From Lachnospiraceae bacterium (GTDB lineage Bacteria; Bacillota; Clostridia; Lachnospirales; Lachnospiraceae), in contig JAFRYE010000054.1 of assembly GCA_017441265.1 (NCBI GenBank), forward strand, positions 1-64,000: DNA of 64,000 bases, written 5' to 3'. The first letter of the stretch is position 1. Each line of letters starts with the position of its first letter. Under the pieces are notes generated by a model. It was not told the origin of the DNA. It worked only from the letters and a program-made list of their open reading frames with translations, and did no database searches. Below are positions 11,386 through 20,359 of the stretch, in pieces. A program made the position numbers and the translations under genes.

Positions 11386-13197
11386 TCAATACGTCTCCGC
11401 CCGTAATCGCCTGCGCATATCTTCCGCCAGCTTCTTGTTCTCTTTCCACATGCGGATCGCCGTGAGATCGTCGTGTTCCTCCTTTGCCTTCGAAATCAGA
11501 TCCTCCCGTCTTCGCTGCCACACTTTCATCACGGAATCCTCGACGGATTTCGCAATGTCGCCGGTGGAGAGCGCCATCTCGTCGGCAAGCATATCCGCGA
11601 CCAGACGCTGCTTCTCGGGCGTCTCGTAACGGCTCACCAGAGTCGCCACATCGGCCACGGCATCCTCGTCCATCGCATAGCATCGGGCGACGACGTCCTG
11701 ATACACGGTCCCCGTAAAATCTTCCGGTGTCAGGTATTTTCTCGTCACTCTGCGCGCTTTCGGATTGCTCGCCATCAACGTAACCAGGTAATCCTGGGTA
11801 TTCAATATCTCATCCCGTTTTTTCGCACGCACCGCAGTCACGGCTTCCCCGTCGCCGTTCACCACCTCGGGCGCTCGCTGCGGCTCCGTCTCCGCAGGTC
11901 TGGCGCGTCGCTCCGCGGCCGCCCCCGCCTTGTTGACTTCCTCCGCAAATGCGCGGTAATCGACTTTGTACTCTTCACAGAAGAGTTTCATGTAATTTTC
12001 CCGCTCGAGGCGGCTTTCAAACCGAAGCATCCACGCGGCGACATCCCTTTCGAACTCGGTCTTTGCCCTCGCGCGGTCCGCATCGCCGGCATGCTTCGAC
12101 TTCATAAACTCAATCTCGAACCGGTAACTCGGACGGGCGTCGCGGATCCGCTCCTCGTAGGCTTCCGCCCCCAGCGCCTTGATGAACTCGTCAGGGTCTT
12201 TGTACGGCGACATATCGACGATCCTCGCTCCGACTCCCGCCGCATACAGGATCGGGATCGCGCGGTTGATGGCCGTCTGCCCGGCCTCATCGGAATCGTA
12301 CGTGAGAATGACTTCCTTCACGTACCTCGCGATCAGCGTCGCCTGCTGTTCCGTAAGAGCGGTCCCGAGCGTCGCCACGGCGTTGTCAAAGCCCGCCTGC
12401 GTCAGCGCGATCACATCCATGTACCCCTCGCACAGGATCAGGTATCCGCGCCGACTCTTGCGTGCCAGATTCAGATGGTACAGGTTCCGGCTCTTGTTGA
12501 AGATCGGCGACTCCGGCGAGTTAAGGTACTTCGGCTTCGCGTCTCCCATCACCCGGCCGCCGAACGCGATGACGCGGCCGTTTTGGTCGAAAATGGGAAA
12601 CATCACGCGGTTGAAGAATTTGTCGACCGCGCCGGTGTTCTCACGGAACGTGAAGAGTCCGCTCTCATTCAGAAACGCGTCGTCGTAGCGCCCCTTGACG
12701 GTCTCGTAGAGACGGCCGTCGCTGTAGCCGAGGCCGAACTCCCGCATCGTATCGCGGCTGAGCTGCCGACCCGTCAGGTATTCCATTCCGTATTTTCCTT
12801 CGCTCGCGCGAAGTTTGCGGTAATAGTACTCCGCGGCCTCCTTGTAGAGCGCCATCATCTTCTCGCGCTTCGTGCGGTTTTCCTTCGCGCGGTCCGACTC
12901 GGTCTCCTGTGGGAGCGTGTAGCCGGAACGGTCGGCAAGGATCCGAAGCGCCTCGGGAAATGACACGTTCTCGTATTCCATGACGAACGTGATCACGTTG
13001 CCGCCCTTCTGGCATCCGAAGCACTTGTATATCTGTAATTGGGGATTTACGTGAAATGAGGGCGTCTTCTCGTTGTGGAACGGACACAGTCCCTGGTAGC
13101 CGGACCCCGACCTTTTGAGCGCAATATAAGAGCCGATCACGGAGACAATGTCGTTTCGGCTGCGCACCTCATCAATTACGGAATCCGGATAATACAT
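11386..13197 (-). CDS. dnaG: DNA primase
   Basis: Makes RNA primers at the replication fork. The ~603-residue product has an N-terminal CHC2 zinc finger (CPFHNEKTPSFH...KCFGCQKGG), a TOPRIM catalytic core with LCEGYMDVIAL and TYDSDEAGQTA, and a C-terminal helicase-binding region. The stop of dgt and the start overlap as TGATG (ATG at 13197); a TTG at 13200 is an alternative. It is followed by rpoD after a 67-base gap in which I see no terminator. Confidence 0.96.
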   Translation of the reverse strand: MYYPDSVIDEVRSRNDIVSVIGSYIALKRSGSGYQGLCPFHNEKTPSFHVNPQLQIYKCFGCQKGGNVITFVMEYENVSFPEALRILADRSGYTLPQETESDRAKENRTKREKMMALYKEAAEYYYRKLRASEGKYGMEYLTGRQLSRDTMREFGLGYSDGRLYETVKGRYDDAFLNESGLFTFRENTGAVDKFFNRVMFPIFDQNGRVIAFGGRVMGDAKPKYLNSPESPIFNKSRNLYHLNLARKSRRGYLILCEGYMDVIALTQAGFDNAVATLGTALTEQQATLIARYVKEVILTYDSDEAGQTAINRAIPILYAAGVGARIVDMSPYKDPDEFIKALGAEAYEERIRDARPSYRFEIEFMKSKHAGDADRARAKTEFERDVAAWMLRFESRLERENYMKLFCEEYKVDYRAFAEEVNKAGAAAERRARPAETEPQRAPEVVNGDGEAVTAVRAKKRDEILNTQDYLVTLMASNPKARRVTRKYLTPEDFTGTVYQDVVARCYAMDEDAVADVATLVSRYETPEKQRLVADMLADEMALSTGDIAKSVEDSVMKVWQRRREDLISKAKEEHDDLTAIRMWKENKKLAEDMRRRLRAETY

Positions 13198-14213
13198 CAA
13201 TACACTCCCCAGGCTTTCGGTATCATCAAATCTTCATACGTCATCACGGCAAATTTGTCCGTCATGCCGGCAACGTAATCCGCGACCACGCGCTCGACGG
13301 GATCTCTGCCCTCCGCGACCATCGCGCGGAACTCCTCCGGCAGGGCGTCCACATTCTGCGTGTAATACGTATATAAATGCTCCACCAACCGCTCGGCCTT
13401 GGCTTCCTGCCCCTTGGCGACGGGGTTGGTGTAAACGCTCCGGAACATGTATTCCCGGAGTTCGCGAAACGCTTCCGAGATCTCATCGGACATAACAATC
13501 TCATCGCGGTCGCTGCTGTGGATGACGATGTCATGCACCAGCGTGTTCAGGCGTTCCTTGAGGGAATGCCCCAAACGGTCCGTCAGCTCCCTCGGAATGT
13601 CTTCCTCGCGGATGATATGGCCGCGGATCGCATCGTCAATGTCGTGGTTGACATAGGCAAGCTTGTCGGAGATCTGCACGACGCGCCCCTCCAGCGTGAA
13701 CGGATTGCCCTCCGTCTGGTGGTTGACGATACCGTCGAGCACCTCCTTGGTCAGATTCAGGCCTCTGCCGTCCTTTTCCAGGATCGACACCACGCGGATA
13801 CTCTGCTCATTGTGGGCAAATCCCAGCGGGCAGACGCGGTCGAGAGCGCGCTCCCCGGCGTGGCCGAACGGCGTATGACCGAGGTCGTGGCCGAGGGCGA
13901 TGGCCTCGGTGAGATCCTCATTTAGCAAAAGCGCCTTCGAGATGGACCTTGCGATCTGCGCCACCTCGAGCGTGTGCGTCATGCGTGTGCGATAATGGTC
14001 GCCCTCCGGCGTCAGGAAGACCTGCGTCTTGTCCTTTAAGCGCCGGAATGCCTTAGAGTGAATAATGCGATCCCGGTCCCGCTGAAAAACCGGCCGGATG
14101 TCGCATTGCTCTTCATCGCGAATTCGTCCCAGCGATCGGTCGGAAAATGACGCGCACGGCCGCAGCATCAGATGTTCCCGTTCCTCGAGCATAACACGGA
14201 TATTAATCGCCAT
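13197..14213 (-). CDS. dgt: Deoxyguanosinetriphosphate triphosphohydrolase-like protein
   Basis: HD-domain enzyme that releases triphosphate from dNTPs, helping control nucleotide pools. The 338-residue product shows the family's metal motifs: HSKAFRRLKDKTQVF, HTLEVAQIAR, and the HD pair HDLGHTPFGHAGE, then YVNHDIDDAIR. Start at ATG 14213 has GGGGGAG six bases ahead; an upstream ATG at 14246 is in frame but lacks such a site. It is first in the dgt-dnaG-rpoD-trmK operon. Confidence 0.92.
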   Translation of the reverse strand: MAINIRVMLEEREHLMLRPCASFSDRSLGRIRDEEQCDIRPVFQRDRDRIIHSKAFRRLKDKTQVFLTPEGDHYRTRMTHTLEVAQIARSISKALLLNEDLTEAIALGHDLGHTPFGHAGERALDRVCPLGFAHNEQSIRVVSILEKDGRGLNLTKEVLDGIVNHQTEGNPFTLEGRVVQISDKLAYVNHDIDDAIRGHIIREEDIPRELTDRLGHSLKERLNTLVHDIVIHSSDRDEIVMSDEISEAFRELREYMFRSVYTNPVAKGQEAKAERLVEHLYTYYTQNVDALPEEFRAMVAEGRDPVERVVADYVAGMTDKFAVMTYEDLMIPKAWGVY

Positions 14214-14244
14214 GAAACACTCCCCCTTTATAGCATTATGTGTC

Positions 14245-14253
14245 ATTATATCA
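14245..14253 (-). promoter_or_regulatory. Predicted extended -10 promoter for dgt operon
   Basis: A perfect TATAAT (14245-14250) preceded by TGA, that is an extended -10, lies 31 bases upstream of the dgt start on the minus strand. No good -35 box is visible at 17 bases. Confidence 0.5.
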
Positions 14254-14299
14254 CACTTTGTTCAAAAACGCTCCATACTTTTTTGATTTTCGCACTTTC

Positions 14300-14328
14300 T
14301 TGTCAGAATTGCCCGATTGTGGTATACT
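14300..14328 (+). promoter_or_regulatory. Promoter of FHA-SEDS/PBP operon (possibly leaderless)
   Basis: TTGTCA (14300-14305), 17-base spacer, TATACT (14323-14328). The predicted start of transcription, six or seven bases downstream, falls on or next to the A of ATG 14335. No ribosome-binding site precedes that ATG, so the first gene may be read from a leaderless mRNA. Confidence 0.7.
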
Positions 14329-14334
14329 TTCGAC

Positions 14335-16167
14335 ATGAATGCATGGATTGATTCATTGAAACAAGCGCTTGACGGTTCGCCTGTTTTCACGGCGAGCTTT
14401 ACTTCTTTTGTGCGCATTTTCCTGCCGGTTCTCTCGTTTCTGATCCTGTCCGGCGCATTTCTTTCGCTTCTCACGCTCCCTCGCCGAAAGGAGCTCTTTG
14501 CAAGATTTCTGAAGAAGGATGACGGCACTTCCTATCCCGTCAACAATCTGGAGTGCCTCTTCGGTCGCTCCCGCTCCGCGGACATCTGCGTCCGTTCCGG
14601 CTCCGTCGACCGGATCCACGCCACGCTCTCCGGCAACGGCAGCGGCGAGTGGACCGTCTACGACGTCGACTCCAAGCACGGGACCTTCGTCAACGACCGC
14701 GAGGTGACCGGCGAGTCCGCCCTGCACTACGGCGACTCGCTGCGCCTCGGGAACGTCGAGTTGCTGTTTCAGGCCGTCGAGCCCGGCGAGGAGGCCGCGG
14801 TATTGCGGCGTCGCCGTGTCCGCGTCATGCCTCCGTGGACGGCTCTGATCCTCTTAAGCGTTCTTCAGATCTGCCTCTGTATTCAGCTCTGCATCGAAAA
14901 AAACGCGGAAGCCGCACGCACCATCGTTCCTGTCTTTGCGGCCTACACCGCCCTCATGTGGGTTTATTTTCTGTTTATGCGTCTGCGGCGGGTACGCGGC
15001 TTTGAACTGGAGATCATCGCGTTTTATCTGACGAGCATCAGTCTCTCGGTCACGACCTCCTGCAACTGGTGGCATCTCAAAAAGCAGCTTTACTCCATCG
15101 TGTTCGGCATCCTTTTGATGCTCTTCATCGGGTATCTTCTAAGGGATCTCGACACGATCCGGCGCGTCCGATGGGGTATGGCCACGGTTGCGTTGGCGCT
15201 CATCGCATGCACACTCCTGCTTGGATCCCTCAAATACGGCGCGACCAACTGGATCAACATCCGCGGCATCAGTTTCCAGCCCTCGGAACTTGCGAAACTG
15301 TGCTATATCTTCGCCGGTTCGGCAACCCTCGACCGGCTTTTCCGCAAGCGAAACCTCGGTTTGTTCATCGCCCTGTCGTTCTGCCTGATGGTCGGCCTTG
15401 CAGCGATGAACGATTTCGGTGGTGCGGCGGTATTCTTCATCACATTCCTGGTAATCTCGTTCCTTCGGTCGGGTGATTTTGCGACGCTGATCCTCTTTGT
15501 CGGCGGAGCGGTCTCCGGCGGAGCTTTGATCCTCATCGCAAAGCCTTACATCTGGGCCCGGTTCTCGACCTGGCGCCATGCTTTGGAAAATGCGTCCGCC
15601 GGCGGTTATCAGCAGGCCCGCACCCTGACGGCCATCGCCTCCGGGGGATTCCTTGGCACCGGTCCCGGCGGCGGGTTCTTAAAGCGCGTCGCTGCGGCCG
15701 ACACGGATCTTGTTTTTGGAATGATCTGCGAGGAATGGGGTCTGATCACGGCGATCCTCGCCGTTTTGTGCATCATCGTCTTCTCGGCATTTGCCATCCG
15801 CTCGTCGCTGTCGTGCCGCTCGTCCTTCTATATGATCGCGGCGTGCTCGGCCACGTCGATGATCGTGTTCCAGACCGCCTTGAACATCTTCGGCTGCACC
15901 GACCTTCTTCCGCTCACCGGCGTGACGTTCCCCTTCGTCTCCGACGGCGGTTCGTCGATGCTCCTTTCCTGGGGTCTGCTGGCCTTTTTGAAGGCTGCAG
16001 ACGCAAGGCCCGGGGCAAGCTTTGTCTTCCGGCAATCCGACCGCGCGCAGCGAAAACGGCTCCGCGGCATCGTACCGACCGGTTCCGGCGACGCGGAGAC
16101 TGTCATGGCATCGGATATCGACAATTCCGAGGAATCCGCGGATGATCCGGATTCCGACGGATCGTAA
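14335..16167 (+). CDS. FHA domain fused to SEDS glycosyltransferase (FtsW/RodA family)
   Basis: Membrane peptidoglycan polymerase with a phosphothreonine-reading domain. 610 residues: a membrane helix near 22-45, an FHA domain at about 55-140 (FGRSRSADI, SVDRIHA, DSKHGTFVND), then about ten membrane helices of the FtsW/RodA/SpoVE family, with the conserved acidic stretch DTDLVFGMICEEWGL and the late TFPFVSDGGSS segment. The C-terminal tail is acidic. The start at ATG 14335 sits at the predicted transcription start. The next gene, 14 bases downstream, encodes a transpeptidase, so the two probably form a polymerase-crosslinker pair whose activity could respond to a Ser/Thr kinase (inference; no kinase gene is in this window). 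Confidence 0.88.
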   Translation: MNAWIDSLKQALDGSPVFTASFTSFVRIFLPVLSFLILSGAFLSLLTLPRRKELFARFLKKDDGTSYPVNNLECLFGRSRSADICVRSGSVDRIHATLSGNGSGEWTVYDVDSKHGTFVNDREVTGESALHYGDSLRLGNVELLFQAVEPGEEAAVLRRRRVRVMPPWTALILLSVLQICLCIQLCIEKNAEAARTIVPVFAAYTALMWVYFLFMRLRRVRGFELEIIAFYLTSISLSVTTSCNWWHLKKQLYSIVFGILLMLFIGYLLRDLDTIRRVRWGMATVALALIACTLLLGSLKYGATNWINIRGISFQPSELAKLCYIFAGSATLDRLFRKRNLGLFIALSFCLMVGLAAMNDFGGAAVFFITFLVISFLRSGDFATLILFVGGAVSGGALILIAKPYIWARFSTWRHALENASAGGYQQARTLTAIASGGFLGTGPGGGFLKRVAAADTDLVFGMICEEWGLITAILAVLCIIVFSAFAIRSSLSCRSSFYMIAACSATSMIVFQTALNIFGCTDLLPLTGVTFPFVSDGGSSMLLSWGLLAFLKAADARPGASFVFRQSDRAQRKRLRGIVPTGSGDAETVMASDIDNSEESADDPDSDGS

Positions 16168-16181
16168 AAGGAGGTGAACGC

Positions 16182-17576
16182 ATGCAGAAAATCCGCTCCC
16201 GCGTCGGGCTTTGCACCTTTATCCTGATCTTCTTTTTCGCAGGGCTTTTGGTCTTTCTCAACCAATACCGCAAGCACGCCCGCGAATGGTTCCTGCAGCC
16301 CTACAACCGCCATCTCTACTCCCAGGACAACGTCTTAGTGTCCGGCACCGTCCGCGACCGCAACGGTCTCATTCTCTCGACCGTTAACGACGGGCAGCGC
16401 ATCTACAACGGCGACGAGACCGTCCGCATTTCGACGCTGCATGTCGTCGGCGACCCGTACGGCAAGATCGGTACGTCCGCGTTGGCGACTCTTTACACGG
16501 AGCTGATCTCCTACGACCGCATCCGCGGTATCGCCGCCGTGTCCGAGAACGGCAACACCGTCAACCTCACGATCGACGCCGACTTAAACGCTGCCGCCTA
16601 CAAAGCCCTCGACGGCCGCAACGGCACGGTCTGCGTATACAACTACAAGACCGGAGAGATCATGGCTCTGGTTTCCACGCCGGCCTACGATCCCGAAAAT
16701 ATCCCCGAGGATCTCGAGGAAAATGAAGCCTACTCCGGCGTCTACCTGAACCGCTTCTTCTCCACGACGGCAACCCCCGGTTCCGTCCTCAAGCCCGTGA
16801 TCCTGCAGGCCGCCCTGGAAAACCTGACGGCCTCGGACATTGATCCGTCCCAGACCGGCCCGATCTCCGAATGCCGGTTCAACTGCAAGGGGATCATCTC
16901 CTTTTCCGACGGCTACGTAAAATGCCCGAAGATCCACGGCTCACAGACGCTCTCCGAGACCCTCGCCAACTCCTGCAACTGCGCGTATGCGGCCATGGCC
17001 GTCGCTCTCGGGAACGTCCGTGTCTCCGAGTACATGCAGCGAAGCGGCCTCACTTCGTCCTACCGCGTGGGCGCGGTCAACACGGCCCGGGGCACATTTT
17101 CCGTCACCGGAGTCGCCGATTACCGCCTCGGTTATGCGGGCGTCGGACTGTACCTTGACCAGGTCAATCCCTGCAGCCTCATGGTGTACTACGCTGCCGT
17201 CGCAAACGGCGGAACGGCGGCCGTTCCGAACACCGTCCGATCCGTCACCGACGCCAAAGGGCGCGAGGTGTACAAACCCGAACTCACGATGACCGGCAAA
17301 ATCCTCAGCGAGGGATCCTCCGCGCTCATCCGACAAATGCTGCAAAACGATGTCATCGCGACCTACGGCAAGGACCGGTTTCCCTGCGCCATCGCCGCCA
17401 AATCCGGCACCGTGGAGCGCTCCGGCGGTGCCTCCGACAGCTGGTTCGCCGGCTTCACAACGGATGCCGACAAGCCCTACGCCTTCGTTGTGTTCATCGA
17501 GCACGGAGGCTCCGGGAGCCGCGCTGCGGGCTCGGTTGCCGCCGAGGTTCTGAAGGCTTTGACGTCCGGTCAGTAG
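16182..17576 (+). CDS. Class B penicillin-binding protein (transpeptidase)
   Basis: Cross-links peptidoglycan outside the membrane. The 464-residue product has an N-terminal membrane anchor (about 8-27), a short pedestal, and a transpeptidase domain with all three motifs: SVLK at 201-204 (in ATPGSVLKP), SCN at 264-266, and KSGT at 407-410. It is compact compared with most class B enzymes (550-700 residues), closer to the PbpA/FtsI-like partners of actinobacterial RodA. A strong AAAGGAGGTGA site precedes the ATG. It follows the FHA-SEDS gene by 14 bases, so the two are likely a functional unit for elongation, division or spore cell wall. Confidence 0.92.
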   Translation: MQKIRSRVGLCTFILIFFFAGLLVFLNQYRKHAREWFLQPYNRHLYSQDNVLVSGTVRDRNGLILSTVNDGQRIYNGDETVRISTLHVVGDPYGKIGTSALATLYTELISYDRIRGIAAVSENGNTVNLTIDADLNAAAYKALDGRNGTVCVYNYKTGEIMALVSTPAYDPENIPEDLEENEAYSGVYLNRFFSTTATPGSVLKPVILQAALENLTASDIDPSQTGPISECRFNCKGIISFSDGYVKCPKIHGSQTLSETLANSCNCAYAAMAVALGNVRVSEYMQRSGLTSSYRVGAVNTARGTFSVTGVADYRLGYAGVGLYLDQVNPCSLMVYYAAVANGGTAAVPNTVRSVTDAKGREVYKPELTMTGKILSEGSSALIRQMLQNDVIATYGKDRFPCAIAAKSGTVERSGGASDSWFAGFTTDADKPYAFVVFIEHGGSGSRAAGSVAAEVLKALTSGQ

Positions 17577-17594
17577 TTCATTTTCCGAAGAAAA

Positions 17595-17635
17595 GAGCCG
17601 TATCGACACTGTGGTCGACACGGCTTTGTTGTCTT
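17595..17635. terminator. Hairpin terminator between converging operons
   Basis: Arms AGCCGT-A-TCGAC and GTCGA-C-ACGGCT (one mismatch) with loop ACTGTG, followed by a broken T-rich run on the plus strand. It lies between the PBP stop and the stop of the minus-strand DUF3137 gene and could serve both directions. Confidence 0.65.
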
Positions 17636-17644
17636 GTTGCTCTT

Positions 17645-18544
17645 CTATTCGCGGTAGAGCGTCTTGTCCACGCCCAGTTTTTGAATGATCATCGGGATCA
17701 TTCCGATGTCCTGACGCACATCGGCGATCTGCCGGTCGAAGTTTCCGCCCTTCGGCGCCGAAGGCTCCAGCGAATCGCGCTTCGTGTCGATCAGAACGTG
17801 CATCGTCCGATTGACGAAAGCGACCATCATTTTGTACGGAAGCACCTCCGTAAGCTCTCGGATCGCCTGCATCAGCGAAGGCGTCAGCAGGTAAAATGCC
17901 TCCGCATCGTTTTGGCACATGCACGTGAACCGCTTGTTGAAATCCACGTCCTCGGTCTCCAGTTCGTGTCTGCGAAGCTCCTTCTTCACCCAGAAGCCTT
18001 TGCGCTTCTTCGAAAAGCCGAACCCTTTTTGAATGATCTGCAGATCCGAACCGAACCGTTTGTGCGGCTCGAACTCGATCCACTGTCCCTCGAAATACAC
18101 CGTCGTCGACGAGTGCCCTTCGCTGTCGGTGGAGGTATCCGCGATATACACATCGGCTCGCGAGAATTGCACGCCCGAGCAGACGCCCGAAAGCATATCC
18201 TCACTCTTGTATTCATTGCCGAACGACATAATGCCCATATCGTTGAGGTACTGCTTCGTAAAGCCTTTCTCCGGGCTGTAGGTGAAGTCCTCGAAGAACT
18301 CCTTCGCCACGTGGTTGACCATCGTCTCCTTGTACTGCCTGCGGTACTTCTTCTCCAGTGTGAAGCTCGTGACGCAGAGCTGAATGATCCCGGCTACGAT
18401 GATGCCGATGCCGATCGCGAACACCGGCGTATTATACAAAACGATCGTACTGACGAAACCGATCAGCAAAATGACAATGCCGATCCGGTCGCGACGCTTG
18501 ATCCGCAGTCCGAGCTCCAGCAGCTCCTGCATCTCACCTTCCAT
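17645..18544 (-). CDS. DUF3137-family membrane protein (copy 1)
   Basis: Function unknown. 299 residues with two N-terminal membrane helices (about 20-60) and a cytoplasmic or external beta-rich domain containing the family block ETEDVDFNKRF...DAEAFYLLTP. The product is a clear paralogue of the next gene upstream, and both follow lemA; the LemA plus DUF3137 pairing is common in Firmicutes. A ribosome-binding site AGGGGGA lies eight bases before ATG 18544. Confidence 0.8.
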   Translation of the reverse strand: MEGEMQELLELGLRIKRRDRIGIVILLIGFVSTIVLYNTPVFAIGIGIIVAGIIQLCVTSFTLEKKYRRQYKETMVNHVAKEFFEDFTYSPEKGFTKQYLNDMGIMSFGNEYKSEDMLSGVCSGVQFSRADVYIADTSTDSEGHSSTTVYFEGQWIEFEPHKRFGSDLQIIQKGFGFSKKRKGFWVKKELRRHELETEDVDFNKRFTCMCQNDAEAFYLLTPSLMQAIRELTEVLPYKMMVAFVNRTMHVLIDTKRDSLEPSAPKGGNFDRQIADVRQDIGMIPMIIQKLGVDKTLYRE

Positions 18545-18611
18545 GATGGTCTTCCCCCTGAAACTGTATTTTACATCGAATGATTCCTCAATCTATGATC
18601 CTGCCGTATAG

Positions 18612-19520
18612 TCAACGGCTCAAATTCAAAATGTCAACTACGGTCCGCACATCGCACAGATCTTTTTCGATCTTGCGACGCTCGTCCTCCAGATGCAGTT
18701 CACTCCAAACCGGAGGCTCCAGACTGTTCTTGTGAGAATAGACGGCGACATGGATCCTTCCTCCGATCCAGGCGACCATGATCTCACAGCCGAGAGCTCT
18801 TTTCAGTGCCTTCAGATCCTGCATCATCCGAGGCGTCAGTACGTAAAATGCATCCGCATCATCCGAAGCCATGATTCTGAACTCCCTGTTGAAGTCCACG
18901 TCCTCGGACTCGATCTTATGACGACGGTTTTCGCCGCCCGAGAAAAAGCTCTCTTTGTATTTGTCGGCAAACCGGATGCCGTTGCTCATGATCTGCAGCG
19001 ATCCCCGGATCTTCTTATCGGAAGCAACCATGAGCCAGCTGCCGCGAAAGTACTCGATCCTCGTCGTCGACTTTCCGGTCGACTGGATGTTCTCGATCCG
19101 CAGATCCGCGCGGCTGAACTTCACACCGCGATACATGCCGGTCATCAGGTCCTCACTCTCAAAAACATTGCCGATCTTCATAAGACGGGTGTCCTTGATC
19201 TCGTCTTTCTTATAGCCCTGATTCGGATCATATGATAGATTTTCGAAAAGTTCTCCGGCAATCTCCTTTACGAGACTTTCCTTGTACAGATTACGATACC
19301 GGTTCGGCAGTTTGCCGCGGACCACGCACGCGATCAGAATGACCGGCATGATCGCTAATGTAATCGCACACAAAACCGCCCCGGATTCGCTTTGCGAAAA
19401 AACTTTATCAAGCCAAACAATTGTAAAGATTGCCGCAATGATTGCCGAAACAACCAAAACAACAGTACGAACGCGAATTTTGGTCTGTTCCCTGCGGAGT
19501 TCCCACACAGAAACTTTCAC
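18612..19520 (-). CDS. DUF3137-family membrane protein (copy 2)
   Basis: Paralogue of the 17645-18544 product: 302 residues, two N-terminal membrane helices (about 18-62), and the block ESEDVDFNREF...DADAFYVLTPRMMQ. GTG start at 19520 with AAAGGAG ten bases ahead. The two copies have diverged over most of their length, so this is an old duplication; they may form a heteromer with LemA (inference). Confidence 0.8.
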   Translation of the reverse strand: MKVSVWELRREQTKIRVRTVVLVVSAIIAAIFTIVWLDKVFSQSESGAVLCAITLAIMPVILIACVVRGKLPNRYRNLYKESLVKEIAGELFENLSYDPNQGYKKDEIKDTRLMKIGNVFESEDLMTGMYRGVKFSRADLRIENIQSTGKSTTRIEYFRGSWLMVASDKKIRGSLQIMSNGIRFADKYKESFFSGGENRRHKIESEDVDFNREFRIMASDDADAFYVLTPRMMQDLKALKRALGCEIMVAWIGGRIHVAVYSHKNSLEPPVWSELHLEDERRKIEKDLCDVRTVVDILNLSR

Positions 19521-19642
19521 GAACGATATACTCCTTTCGCCCCGTTTGGGGCATTGCTTTCAGGCGCGTGCCGGAGATCTCTCTTCGGCACGCCCCGTAT
19601 TCTCAACTACAATAACACTCCCCGATATTCCACAAACTGCGT

Positions 19643-20227
19643 TCAGATCGTAATGCTCACATCCACATCTTCGCGTTTTGCGGGTTCCGCCACGAAGAAG
19701 TCCTGCTGATAAATGCCGTTCATTCCTGCCACAATGCTTGCCGGGAAGGAAATGACCTTGCGGTTCAGTGCGGACACATTGCTGTTGTAAGCTCTGCGCG
19801 CGCCCTGAAGATGCTCCTCGACGTCCAGGATCGCGTCCTGAAGACGACGGAAATTCTCGTTGGAATGCAGCTGCGGATAGTTCTCGGCCAGGAAGTTTAT
19901 TTCCTTCGCCGCGCGATCCATCACACCGGAAGCTTCATTTCTCTCCTGCATGCTCATGTTGCTGCGAAGTTTTACTGCCTCCAGGATTGCTTCCTTCTCA
20001 AATGTCGCGTACGATTTTGCGACCGCTACCATCTTGGTCAGCACATCGTACCGCTTCGTCAAAGCCACATCGATGCCCGAAACCGCCTCATCAATCTTGA
20101 CCTGAATACCGCGGAAGCTGTTGAGCGTCGACACATACCACACGAGTGCGATAAAAGCAATGACGATCGCGATGATTCCGAGTGTTCCGAAGCCACCCAG
20201 CGAACCGAATACCAATGTGAGTTTCAT
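19643..20227 (-). CDS. lemA: LemA family protein
   Basis: Small membrane-anchored helical protein of unknown precise role. 194 residues: one N-terminal membrane helix (about 13-35), then a four-helix-bundle domain with the LemA signatures VDVALTKRYDVLTKMV, FLAENYPQL and ARRAYNSNVSALN, ending in FPASIVA. First gene of a lemA-DUF3137-DUF3137 group. The start at ATG 20227 has only a weak ribosome-binding site nearby; a strong AGGAGG lies 38 bases upstream, on the other side of a small hairpin. Confidence 0.9.
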   Translation of the reverse strand: MKLTLVFGSLGGFGTLGIIAIVIAFIALVWYVSTLNSFRGIQVKIDEAVSGIDVALTKRYDVLTKMVAVAKSYATFEKEAILEAVKLRSNMSMQERNEASGVMDRAAKEINFLAENYPQLHSNENFRRLQDAILDVEEHLQGARRAYNSNVSALNRKVISFPASIVAGMNGIYQQDFFVAEPAKREDVDVSITI

Positions 20228-20240
20228 AATTCACATGTTC

Positions 20241-20270
20241 GTGCGAAACGTTTTGTTCGCACATCCTCCT
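20241..20270 (-). promoter_or_regulatory. Hairpin between a strong Shine-Dalgarno and the lemA start
   Basis: On the minus strand AGGAGG (20265-20270) is followed by a perfect seven-pair hairpin, GTGCGAA and TTCGCAC with an eight-base loop (20241-20262), then 13 bases to the lemA ATG. The Shine-Dalgarno is too far from the ATG to act unless the hairpin is looped out or a leader peptide is read first. Confidence 0.45.
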
Positions 20271-20284
20271 TTTGAATTTTGCTC

Positions 20285-20311
20285 AGTATACCACGTGTAA
20301 ATCAAATTTAC
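20285..20311 (-). promoter_or_regulatory. Predicted lemA promoter with overlapping palindrome
   Basis: TATACT (20285-20290) preceded by TGG makes an extended -10. A perfect inverted repeat GTAAAT-CAA-ATTTAC (20297-20311) lies where the -35 to -10 spacer would be and could be an operator. Confidence 0.5.
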
Positions 20312-20359
20312 CATAGTTTTAAATACGATTTAACAAATTATTTACAATTAATTCGCTTT

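Noticed and set aside
16941-18083. 380-codon minus-strand frame over the PBP gene and the terminator
   Set aside because: It crosses a converging terminator and is antisense to a transpeptidase with all catalytic motifs.
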